Positions 31,348 through 39,072 of a stretch of DNA of 64,000 bases are shown in pieces (position 1 is the first letter of the stretch; each line of letters opens with the position of its first letter). The DNA is from Sphingomonas sp. IC081 (lineage in GTDB: Bacteria; Pseudomonadota; Alphaproteobacteria; Sphingomonadales; Sphingomonadaceae): positions 2,491,001 through 2,555,000 of the forward strand of contig NZ_CP029761.1 in NCBI RefSeq assembly GCF_006874585.1, given 5' to 3'. The position numbers were made by a program, and so were the translations under genes. The notes below the pieces were generated by a model. That model did not search any database and was not told the origin of the DNA. It worked only from the letters and a program-made list of their open reading frames with translations.

Positions 31348-33432
31348 TTAGGCAAGCTTCTCCTTGACCTCGGCCGCGACGTTCGCCGGAACCTCGTCGT
31401 AGTGGGAGAAGATCATCGAGTAGTTTGCACGACCCTGGGTGAACGAGCGGAGCTGGTTCACGTAGCCGAACATGTTCGCGAGCGGAACCATCGACTCGAC
31501 AACCTGTGCGTTACCACGGCTGTCGGTGCCCTGGATCTGGCCACGACGGCTGTTCATGTCGCCGATGACGTCGCCGAGGTATTCCTCGGGGGTGACGACT
31601 TCGACCTTCATGATCGGTTCGAGCAGCTTGATGCCGGCCTTCTGGGCGACTTCACGCATGGCACCGCGACCGGCGATTTCGAAGGCAAGAGCCGACGAGT
31701 CGACGTCGTGGTAGGCACCGTCATAGAGGACGATGTCGAAGTCGATGATCGGGAAGCCGACCAGCGAGCCCGAGGCAGCGGTTTCGCGCATGCCCTTTTC
31801 GATCGCGGGGATATATTCCTTCGGAATGTTACCGCCCTTGATCTCGTCCTTGAAGGTGATGCCTGCACCGCGCTCGCCCGGCGTGACCTTGATCTTCACG
31901 CGACCGAACTGACCGGTACCACCCGACTGCTTCTTGTGGGTGTAGTCCACGTCGACAGCCTTGGCGAGGTATTCGCGGTAGGCGACCTGCGGAGCGCCGA
32001 CGTTGGCTTCGACCTTAAACTCGCGACGCATACGGTCGACGATGATGTCCAGGTGAAGTTCGCCCATGCCCTTGATGATCGTCTGGCCCGACTCGTGGTC
32101 GGTCGTGACGCGGAACGAGGGATCCTCAGCCGAGAGACGGTTGAGCGCAACGCCCATCTTCTCCTGGTCGGCCTTGGTCTTCGGTTCGACCGACAGTTCG
32201 ATAACCGGCTCGGGGAACTCCATGCGTTCGAGAACGATCGGCGCCTTTTCCGCGCAGAGGGTGTCGCCGGTGGTGGTTTCCTTCATGCCAGCCAGCGCGA
32301 CGATGTCGCCCGCGTAGGCCTCGTCGATGTCCTTACGGTCATTGGCGTGCATCTCGAGGATACGGCCAACCTTTTCCTTCTTGCCCTTCACCGAATTCAG
32401 GTACGAACCCTTCGAGAGCGTGCCCGAGTAGATGCGGCAGAAGGTGAGCGAACCGACGAACGGGTCGTTCATGACCTTGAAGGCGAGCGCCGAGAACGGA
32501 GCGTCGTCCTTGGGCGGACGGCTGTCGGCCTCGTCACTGTCGACCTTGACGCCCTGGACGTCTTCGATGTCGAGCGGCGAAGGAAGGTAGTCGACGACGG
32601 CGTCGAGCAGGGGCTGAACGCCCTTGTTCTTGAACGCCGAACCGCAGACGACCGGTACGAACGCATGGCCCAGCGTACCCTTGCGGATCAGCTTCTTGAG
32701 CGTTGCGACGTCGGGCTCATTGCCTTCGAGATAGGCTTCCATCGCCTCGTCGTCCTGTTCGACGGCGAGTTCGATGAGCTTGGTGCGGTACTCGGCAGCT
32801 TCGTCAGCCAGGTCAGCCGGGATTTCTTCGTAGAAGAATTCGGCACCGAGCGATTCGTCCTTCCAGACGATCGCACGGTTGTGAACCAGATCGACCAGGC
32901 CCTTCAGATCCGATTCGAGACCGATCGGAATGTAGAGCACGGCCGGCGTCGCACCGAGGCGGTCGATGATCGACTGCACGCAGTACTTGAAGTTCGCGCC
33001 GGTGCGGTCGAGCTTGTTGATGAAGCACATGCGCGGAACGCCGTACTTGTCGGCCTGGCGCCACACGGTTTCCGACTGCGGCTCAACGCCGGCGACGCCG
33101 TCGAAGCAGGCGACCGCACCGTCGAGCACGCGCAGCGAACGTTCGACTTCGATGGTGAAGTCGACGTGCCCGGGGGTGTCGATGATGTTGATGCGGTATT
33201 CCTGGCCCTCGGACGTCCAGAAGCAGGTGGTCGCAGCCGAGGTGATGGTGATGCCGCGTTCCTGCTCCTGCTCCATCCAGTCCATGGTAGCAGCGCCGTC
33301 GTGGACTTCGCCGATCTTGTAGGACTTGCCGGTGTAGTAGAGGATACGCTCGGTCGTGGTGGTCTTACCGGCGTCGATATGCGCCATAATACCGATGTTA
33401 CGGTACATATTGAGCGGATGGCTGCGTGCCAT
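31348..33432 (-). CDS. fusA: Elongation factor G
   Basis: EF-G, 694 aa, the translocase GTPase. N-terminal [18 protein letters not shown] is the P-loop, then [20 protein letters not shown] and [14 protein letters not shown] 33432 is chosen since it starts the conserved [15 protein letters not shown]; the open frame upstream is not conserved. Confidence 0.98.
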   Translation of the reverse strand: MARSHPLNMYRNIGIMAHIDAGKTTTTERILYYTGKSYKIGEVHDGAATMDWMEQEQERGITITSAATTCFWTSEGQEYRINIIDTPGHVDFTIEVERSLRVLDGAVACFDGVAGVEPQSETVWRQADKYGVPRMCFINKLDRTGANFKYCVQSIIDRLGATPAVLYIPIGLESDLKGLVDLVHNRAIVWKDESLGAEFFYEEIPADLADEAAEYRTKLIELAVEQDDEAMEAYLEGNEPDVATLKKLIRKGTLGHAFVPVVCGSAFKNKGVQPLLDAVVDYLPSPLDIEDVQGVKVDSDEADSRPPKDDAPFSALAFKVMNDPFVGSLTFCRIYSGTLSKGSYLNSVKGKKEKVGRILEMHANDRKDIDEAYAGDIVALAGMKETTTGDTLCAEKAPIVLERMEFPEPVIELSVEPKTKADQEKMGVALNRLSAEDPSFRVTTDHESGQTIIKGMGELHLDIIVDRMRREFKVEANVGAPQVAYREYLAKAVDVDYTHKKQSGGTGQFGRVKIKVTPGERGAGITFKDEIKGGNIPKEYIPAIEKGMRETAASGSLVGFPIIDFDIVLYDGAYHDVDSSALAFEIAGRGAMREVAQKAGIKLLEPIMKVEVVTPEEYLGDVIGDMNSRRGQIQGTDSRGNAQVVESMVPLANMFGYVNQLRSFTQGRANYSMIFSHYDEVPANVAAEVKEKLA

Positions 33433-33561
33433 GGTGAGTGTCCTTAGCAGGAGTGTTTCGGGAGCGAGGCGGCCTTCAGATAAGACCTCGCCCCCTGAAA
33501 TAAAAGTGTGACGCCCGGATGACCGCCCAAGGGCAATCGAATCCGGGGCCACACGCTCACA

Positions 33562-34032
33562 TTACCAGCGGTAGTGCGAGAAGGCGCGGTTCGCGTCCGC
33601 CATGCGGTGCGTGTCTTCGCGCTTCTTCACGGCGTTGCCGCGGTTGTTGGCGGCGTCGAGCAGTTCGCCCGAGAGACGCGCAGCCATGGTGGTTTCGGGG
33701 CGGTTGCGGGCCGCGGTGATCAGCCAGCGGATGGCCAGGGCCTGGGCGCGCTCGGGGCGCACTTCGACCGGGACCTGGTAGGTCGCACCACCGACGCGGC
33801 GGCTGCGGACTTCGATCTGCGGCTTCACGTTGTTCAGGGCATCGTGGAACAGCTGGACCGGATCGGCCTTGGCGCGCGTTTCCATGGTGTCGAGAGCACC
33901 GTAGACGATCGATTCAGCGACCGACTTCTTGCCGTCGAGCATGAGGTTGTTCATGAACTTCGACAGGGTCTGATCACCGAACTTCGGATCAGGCAGGATT
34001 TCCCGCTTCTCGGGACGACGACGACGTGACAT
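33562..34032 (-). CDS. rpsG: 30S ribosomal protein S7
   Basis: S7, 156 aa. [20 protein letters not shown] and [18 protein letters not shown] are conserved. It lies 92 nt after rpsL and 129 nt before fusA. Confidence 0.98.
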   Translation of the reverse strand: MSRRRRPEKREILPDPKFGDQTLSKFMNNLMLDGKKSVAESIVYGALDTMETRAKADPVQLFHDALNNVKPQIEVRSRRVGGATYQVPVEVRPERAQALAIRWLITAARNRPETTMAARLSGELLDAANNRGNAVKKREDTHRMADANRAFSHYRW

Positions 34033-34124
34033 CGTTGGTATTCCTTGTTCTTTCGGGCGGGAGCGTGAGCATCACCGGCCGGTAAATCGTGTACCGTGCG
34101 AGGCGCGAGGCCCCGCGCACCGGC

Positions 34125-34496
34125 TTACTTCGGACGCTTGGCGCCGTACTTCGAGCGCGACTGCTTGCGATCCTTGACGCCCTGCGTGTCGAGCACGCCG
34201 CGCAGGATGTGGTAGCGCACGCCGGGAAGGTCGCGAACGCGGCCGCCGCGGATGAGCACGACCGAGTGCTCCTGAAGGTTGTGGCCTTCACCGGGGATGT
34301 ACGAGATGACTTCGCGGCTGTTGGTCAGACGGACCTTGGCGACCTTGCGGAGAGCCGAGTTCGGCTTCTTCGGGGTCGTGGTGTAGACGCGGGTGCAGAC
34401 GCCGCGCTTCTGAGGGTTCTGCTCCATGGCAGGAACCTTCGACTTGGCCTTCTGCGGCTCGCGGCCCTTGCGGACCAGCTGGTTGATAGTGGGCAT
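34125..34496 (-). CDS. rpsL: 30S ribosomal protein S12 (Arg at position 88)
   Basis: S12, 123 aa, lining the decoding centre. [19 protein letters not shown] keeps Lys43, but the second conserved loop reads [13 protein letters not shown], with Arg (codon CGC) at position 88 where E. coli has Lys. K88R is a classical streptomycin-resistance substitution in enterics. It is the first gene of the str operon, behind a long non-coding leader. Confidence 0.98.
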   Translation of the reverse strand: MPTINQLVRKGREPQKAKSKVPAMEQNPQKRGVCTRVYTTTPKKPNSALRKVAKVRLTNSREVISYIPGEGHNLQEHSVVLIRGGRVRDLPGVRYHILRGVLDTQGVKDRKQSRSKYGAKRPK

Positions 34497-35417
34497 CTAT
34501 ACTCTTCTTTCGAATTTTGGAGTGCGATGGATCCGGGCCGAAATGCCCGGACAGACCGGATCGGCACGGACCCGTCGCACCCCGGGGTCTCCGGGCCGAC
34601 GCCATTCGAAAGGGAAGAGTGAGATCATGCACGGCGGACACTTCGAAAACCGCATCGCCACCCCCGCAAGCGCCGGGACCGCTGCCGATTTACGCCCGCC
34701 TTTTGGCGGGAACCGCTGCACATGAGCCGAAAAACACTCCACCCGGCCGATCAGGCGCCGGATTACTTTGCCACCGCTTCCGCAAGACCCCACCCCGATT
34801 CGGGCATGCAGTTCCCGCTGGGGCCGACTGCCAGCAAACGGCAGGAAAACCCCGGAAAAGCAGACGTGACAACGTTCAGCTCTATGTCGTTCCCGGGGGA
34901 CATGCCCACAGGAGATGGGCGCCCTTAGGAGATTTGGGCACGGCGGTCAAGGATTTCAGGGCCCGCCCCGGCAGCGCCCGCAGGGGCATTTTCCCGGCAC
35001 CGCCAGCCCGCCACCCCCGGTCAGGCGCCTCCCGGCCAGACATCACCCGGTCAGCCACCGCCGCGCCCTGTTGCACTTCAGCAACAACAAGCCCGCCGGA
35101 CACCCCGATTCCCGCCCGCGACGCCCGCGCGGCAGCCCAACGGACCATACAAAAGTAGCAATCCCCCACCGAACCGCAAAATCCGCCCCTCCCGGCACAA
35201 ATTATCGCGCCACTTCATGATCTTGCCCTTCCGCCTCAGGGAAACCACCCGGACCGCCCGCGGGATTTCCCGGCGCCGCCCCCCGAACATAAATCACTTG
35301 AAGCAAGGGTTATCTAAACAGGCAGTCATGACTGTTCTGATTTTGAGAATCTTATTGTTGATTATCGGTTTTTTGCATGGGATTTATATGTAACCGACGA
35401 ATAGACAGGGATGCGAT
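34497..35417. other. Long non-coding region between rpsL and the OmpA-family gene
   Basis: About 920 bases, no gene supported. It carries the distal rpsL promoter (34922-34950), a CCCGCC-TTTT-GGCGGG hairpin at 34695-34710 within the rpsL leader, and a Pro/Arg-rich-looking GC stretch (34960-35150) with no codon pattern. From 35290 it becomes an AT-rich tract leading into the porin gene, where its promoter should be. Confidence 0.5.
34922..34950 (-). promoter_or_regulatory. Promoter of the str operon (rpsL)
   Basis: Minus strand TTGACC (34945-34950), 17 nt, TAAGGG (34922-34927), the same architecture as the rpsM P2 and rplO promoters. It would give a leader of about 420 nt before rpsL. Confidence 0.5.
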
Positions 35418-36518
35418 GTGAAGAAAATCACGCTTTTGCTCGCCATGTCGTCCTCTTTCCTGGCAACCTCTGCCTGGGCACGGGATGACAGCTTCTACAT
35501 CGAGCTGGACGGGGGCGTCGTCTTTGCCGACACATTCAAGTTGCGCGAAGTCGATACCACCGATCCGCTGCGTTTCCGGCTGAAGCCCGATACCGGATAT
35601 GATTTCGGCGGTATCGTCGGCTACGACTTCGGCGGATTCCGCATCGAGACCGAAGCCAGCTACCGCAGCGTCGGCAACAAGGACTTCCGGATCAGCGATT
35701 CCGAAGTCGGCGTGTTCGACGGGGATTCGCTGCACGGCCACAGTTCCGCGCTCAGCTTCATGGGCAACGCGCTGATCGACTTCGGCAAGGATGACGGCTT
35801 CCAGTTCTATGCCGGCGGCGGCGCCGGTATCGCCAAGATCGACCAGAAGATCAGCGTCGAGGACATTTCCGGCTCGGCCGTGCTGGTCAACGGCGACGAC
35901 TGGGACTTCGCCTGGCAGGCGCTGGCGGGCTTCCGCGTGCCGATCGGCCAGACCGTGGATATCGGCGTGAAGTACCGCTACTTCAACATGCCGAGCTACC
36001 GGATCTACACCGACGACTTCGGCTACAAGGGTGAGTGGGCCTCGCATTCGGTGCTGGCGACGCTGACCTTCAACCTCGGCGCCAAGTCCGAGCCGGTCCC
36101 GCCGCCGCCGCCTCCCCCGCCGCCTCCGCCGCCCCCGCCACCGCCGCCCCCGCCGCCCGAGGTGGTCTGCAACAAGGGGCCGTACATCGTGTTCTTCGAC
36201 TGGGACAAGTCGGACATCACGCCCGAGGCGTCGAGCATCCTCGACAGCGCGATCACCGCATACGGCAACTGCGCCAATGTGCCGATCATGCTGGCGGGCC
36301 ACACCGACCGTTCGGGTTCGGCCAGCTACAACGAAGGCCTCTCGGCCCGCCGCAACGACTCGGTCCGGGCCTACCTGACCAGCCACGGGGTGCCCGACGG
36401 CGCGATCTCCAGCCAGGCCTTCGGCGAAAGCCAGAACCGCGTTCCGACCGCCGACGGCGTGCGCGAACTGCAGAACCGCCGCGTGGAAATCACCTACGGT
36501 CCCGGTTCCGGCATGTAG
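35418..36518 (+). CDS. OmpA-family outer membrane protein with polyproline linker
   Basis: A 366-aa porin-like protein that starts at GTG with AGGGA upstream. Signal peptide: KKITLLLAMSSSFLATSAWA, cleaved after AWA. Residues 24 to about 222 form an eight-strand OmpA-like barrel (alternating strands such as FYIELDGGVVFADTF and LATLTFNLGAK). Then come 20 consecutive prolines (36099-36158). The C-terminal OmpA/MotB peptidoglycan-binding domain has IVFFDWDKSDITPEA, GHTDRSGSASYNEGLS and RRNDSVRAYLTSHGV. It anchors outer membrane to peptidoglycan. Confidence 0.93.
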   Translation: MKKITLLLAMSSSFLATSAWARDDSFYIELDGGVVFADTFKLREVDTTDPLRFRLKPDTGYDFGGIVGYDFGGFRIETEASYRSVGNKDFRISDSEVGVFDGDSLHGHSSALSFMGNALIDFGKDDGFQFYAGGGAGIAKIDQKISVEDISGSAVLVNGDDWDFAWQALAGFRVPIGQTVDIGVKYRYFNMPSYRIYTDDFGYKGEWASHSVLATLTFNLGAKSEPVPPPPPPPPPPPPPPPPPPPPEVVCNKGPYIVFFDWDKSDITPEASSILDSAITAYGNCANVPIMLAGHTDRSGSASYNEGLSARRNDSVRAYLTSHGVPDGAISSQAFGESQNRVPTADGVRELQNRRVEITYGPGSGM

Positions 36519-36543
36519 TGTTCCTCCCACCGAGGAAGTCACG

Positions 36544-36578
36544 GAAAGGGGTCGGATCCGTCCGGCCCCTTTCTTTTT
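36544..36578 (+). terminator. Intrinsic terminator after the OmpA-family gene
   Basis: A 13-bp stem (arms 36544-36556 and 36561-36573, one wobble), TCCG loop and TTTTT. Very strong. Confidence 0.9.
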
Positions 36579-36703
36579 GCGGCCCCGGGGCCGGGCCGTG
36601 CCGCCCGCCGCGGCTGGTCAAACCGTTTTCCTACAGGGGGCAGCACGCGATATACCGTCCCGCCAAGGGGAATTCGGGTTCACCACCAGAGCGAGGTTGC
36701 CGC

Positions 36704-37378
36704 ATGTCCTCCACCAAGGCTTCGGATGTCGATACCAGCGTGCCTGCCAGTATGGGGGCCGGTAAGGGGGCGGGCTGCGCGTCCCGGCGGCCGGGGCGGC
36801 GCACTGCCCGCACCGCCTTTTTCGAGGACGAACCCGCACCGGACGATCCCCTGCTGGGCTTTGCCCCCTATCTCCACAAGCAGCCGCGCCGCAACGCGAT
36901 CACCCCCGAGCGCCAGCGCGCCTTCATCGCCGCGCTGGCGGCCAGCGGCATCGTCACCCAGGCGGCGCGCTCGATCGGTGCCTCGCTGGAAGCGCTCTAC
37001 AAGCTGCGCGCGCTGCCCGGCGCGGAGGGGTTTGCCGCCGCCTGGGAAATGGCGATCGACCGGGGCATGGCGCGGCTGGAGGACTGCGCGCTGGAACGCG
37101 CGATCCGGGGCGAGGAGCGCCCGGTGGTGAGCCGCGGCTCGGTGGTGGCCACCTATACCCGGCACGATACCGCCCTGATGCTGTTCCTGCTGCGCCAGCG
37201 CCGCGCCCACCGCTACGGCGCGGATGCCGACCTGCGGCCCGGCTCGCCCGCCTACGAGCGCATCCGGGCGGAGATCGAGGCCGAGGTTCCCCCGCTCGAA
37301 GAAGTCCGCGCCTCGCTCAGGGCCAAAGTGGAACGCCTGCGCGAACAGGTCGAGGCGCGCCGGCGGCGGGGCGGCTGA
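36704..37378 (+). CDS. HTH-like protein of unknown function
   Basis: A 224-aa protein. Residues 1-60 are low-complexity and basic. Residues 66-104 (ERQRAFIAALAASGIV, then TQAARSIGASLEALYKLR) look like a helix-turn-helix of the kind seen in small terminase or resolvase-like proteins. Residues 184-222 are a charged coiled coil. ATG 36704 follows GCGAGG. The frame continues open upstream through the end of the porin gene, but that part is antipattern. A sphingomonad-restricted DNA-binding protein is my guess, not a family match. Confidence 0.6.
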   Translation: MSSTKASDVDTSVPASMGAGKGAGCASRRPGRRTARTAFFEDEPAPDDPLLGFAPYLHKQPRRNAITPERQRAFIAALAASGIVTQAARSIGASLEALYKLRALPGAEGFAAAWEMAIDRGMARLEDCALERAIRGEERPVVSRGSVVATYTRHDTALMLFLLRQRRAHRYGADADLRPGSPAYERIRAEIEAEVPPLEEVRASLRAKVERLREQVEARRRRGG

Positions 37379-37509
37379 TCCCCGGCACGGGCGCGCAGCG
37401 GATCGCGCCCACACCAGCCAGCACACTAGCCCGCACACCAGGCAGGCGGTAACGGGAGGCAGGGACGATCGCCCCTGCCCTTCCCCTTCTGCCCTCTTTC
37501 ACGTCTATC

Positions 37510-38928
37510 CTAGTCCACGTCCAGCAGCGTCGGCGCGCCCATGCCGTCCATGAAATTGGCCAGGTTGCGGTGGAGGTTGATGACCTTCTGCTCCTGGTGC
37601 GGATTGGGCAGCGGGCCGCGGAAGCCGCGCGACTTCATGCCCTTCTGCACGAATTCCATGTTGGCGAAGTCCTGCGCCAGCACCGCACCCCAGTTCTCGC
37701 CGATGGGATCGGCGTAGACCCATTCGGTCTTCGGCGCCTCGCCTTCGGGGAACCGCTCGAGCGCATAGCTTTCGAAGATGCACTTGTCCGGGTCGTCGCC
37801 ATAGGGGCGCACCCGGTAGCACAGCGCAAAAGTCTCGCCGTGGAGGATGTTCTGGTTGGGGAACAGGCCCCAGGCAAGGCCGCCCTCCTTCTTGATCTCG
37901 GGCGGCACCTCGGGCCAGATCACCCCGCGCGCGGCATCGTCGGCCTTGGCGCTTTTCAGCCAGTGGGCAATGATCTCGCCGGGCGTCGCGGTCTCGGGCA
38001 GCTCGTCCACCAGGCGGCTGGCGGCGTTGACCAGCGTTTCGGTGGAGGCGGAGTAGTTCACCGTCTCGTAGTTCTCGCGAATCAGCTCGTACGTGGAGAC
38101 GCGGGCGTCGTCCCCCTTGCCGGCGCGGGTGGTGCCGGCGCTCTCGCTCATCTGGAACTTCTCCTCGCGGGTGTCGTAGCTCGACACCGAATGGAGGCCG
38201 TACTGCTTCGAGAGCGCGTAGTAGTCCCCATAGGCAAGCAGCTGCGTGTGGGTGCCGGCGACGTGGTAGGGTTCGAGGAAGGCCTCGATCGCGGTCTTCC
38301 AGTTGCAGTCGTAGATCGCCCACTGGCGCCACTTGTAGTCCATCCCGGCCAGGTCGAAATGATCGAGGATCTCGCCCGCGCGGCCCATCCACTCCTTCAG
38401 CGGCACCGCATCGGGGTCCATGGAGATGTAGATGTAGCCGCCCCAGGTATCGACCTGCAGGTCCGACAGGCAGGTCATCTCGCGCGTCAGCTTGTTGTGC
38501 CAGTCCTGCGGGTCGAGGATGTAGGTGTTCTGGCCGTCCTGGTCGAACGTCCAGCCGTGGAAGCCGCAGACGAAGCTCCGGCGGTTGCTGCCACGCACAT
38601 CGTGCACTTTGCCGGGCAGCATGCTAGGCACCGAGACAAGCTGGCGGCCGCGATGCGGGCAGACGTTGTGGAAGGCTTTCAGCGAGCCGTCGTCCTTGCG
38701 CAGGATGATGATCGATTCGTCGGCGACGTCGTAAGTCATCCAGTCGCCCGGGTTCGGCAGGTCGCTCTCGCGCTCTACCATCTGCCAGACCCTGGGCCAT
38801 AGCAGCGTCTTTTCCGCCGCAAGGTAGTCCTTCGAGAGGAACGCGGTGGTGGGATAAGTGGCGAGGCGTTCCTCGTCCATGTCCTTGGCGGTCAGCGCGG
38901 CCGGCTTGTCGGTGCCCGTCTGTTTCAC
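37510..38928 (-). CDS. Rieske aromatic ring-hydroxylating oxygenase, alpha subunit
   Basis: A 472-aa oxygenase subunit. The Rieske [2Fe-2S] ligands are Cys90, His92 (CPHRG) and Cys121, His124 (CGFHGW). The mononuclear-iron site is EPYHVAGTH with His222 and His227. Start is GTG 38928, with AGGAGAGG upstream. Such enzymes dihydroxylate or demethylate aromatic compounds with electrons from a reductase. No beta subunit, ferredoxin or reductase gene is adjacent, so its electron donor is elsewhere and its substrate unknown. It ends near a 7-bp hairpin at 37455-37476. Confidence 0.9.
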   Translation of the reverse strand: MKQTGTDKPAALTAKDMDEERLATYPTTAFLSKDYLAAEKTLLWPRVWQMVERESDLPNPGDWMTYDVADESIIILRKDDGSLKAFHNVCPHRGRQLVSVPSMLPGKVHDVRGSNRRSFVCGFHGWTFDQDGQNTYILDPQDWHNKLTREMTCLSDLQVDTWGGYIYISMDPDAVPLKEWMGRAGEILDHFDLAGMDYKWRQWAIYDCNWKTAIEAFLEPYHVAGTHTQLLAYGDYYALSKQYGLHSVSSYDTREEKFQMSESAGTTRAGKGDDARVSTYELIRENYETVNYSASTETLVNAASRLVDELPETATPGEIIAHWLKSAKADDAARGVIWPEVPPEIKKEGGLAWGLFPNQNILHGETFALCYRVRPYGDDPDKCIFESYALERFPEGEAPKTEWVYADPIGENWGAVLAQDFANMEFVQKGMKSRGFRGPLPNPHQEQKVINLHRNLANFMDGMGAPTLLDVD

Positions 38929-39022
38929 GTGGCCTCTCCTGTTATCAACAGGACTGTTCATTAAGCCATCACAAGAGCCGTTTCCAGACGGCGCCGCGTG
39001 CAACGCCCCGGCGATACAAACG

Positions 39023-39050
39023 GCAAAGGGCGCGCCGCAAGGCACGCCCT
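39023..39050 (-). terminator. Intrinsic terminator after the PhoX-family gene
   Basis: Minus strand GGGCGTGCC (39041-39049), TTGC loop, GGCGCGCCC (39028-39036), then TTTGCC. One wobble pair. It lies 23 bases past the stop. Confidence 0.75.
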
Positions 39051-39072
39051 CCCCTTCATTCCGACCAACCGA

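Noticed and set aside
35150..35400. Short frames before the OmpA-family gene
   Set aside because: AT-rich promoter region; none has a ribosome site or similarity.
36035..36703. Upstream extension of the HTH-like gene through the porin
   Set aside because: It overlaps the OmpA domain in another frame and crosses a strong terminator.
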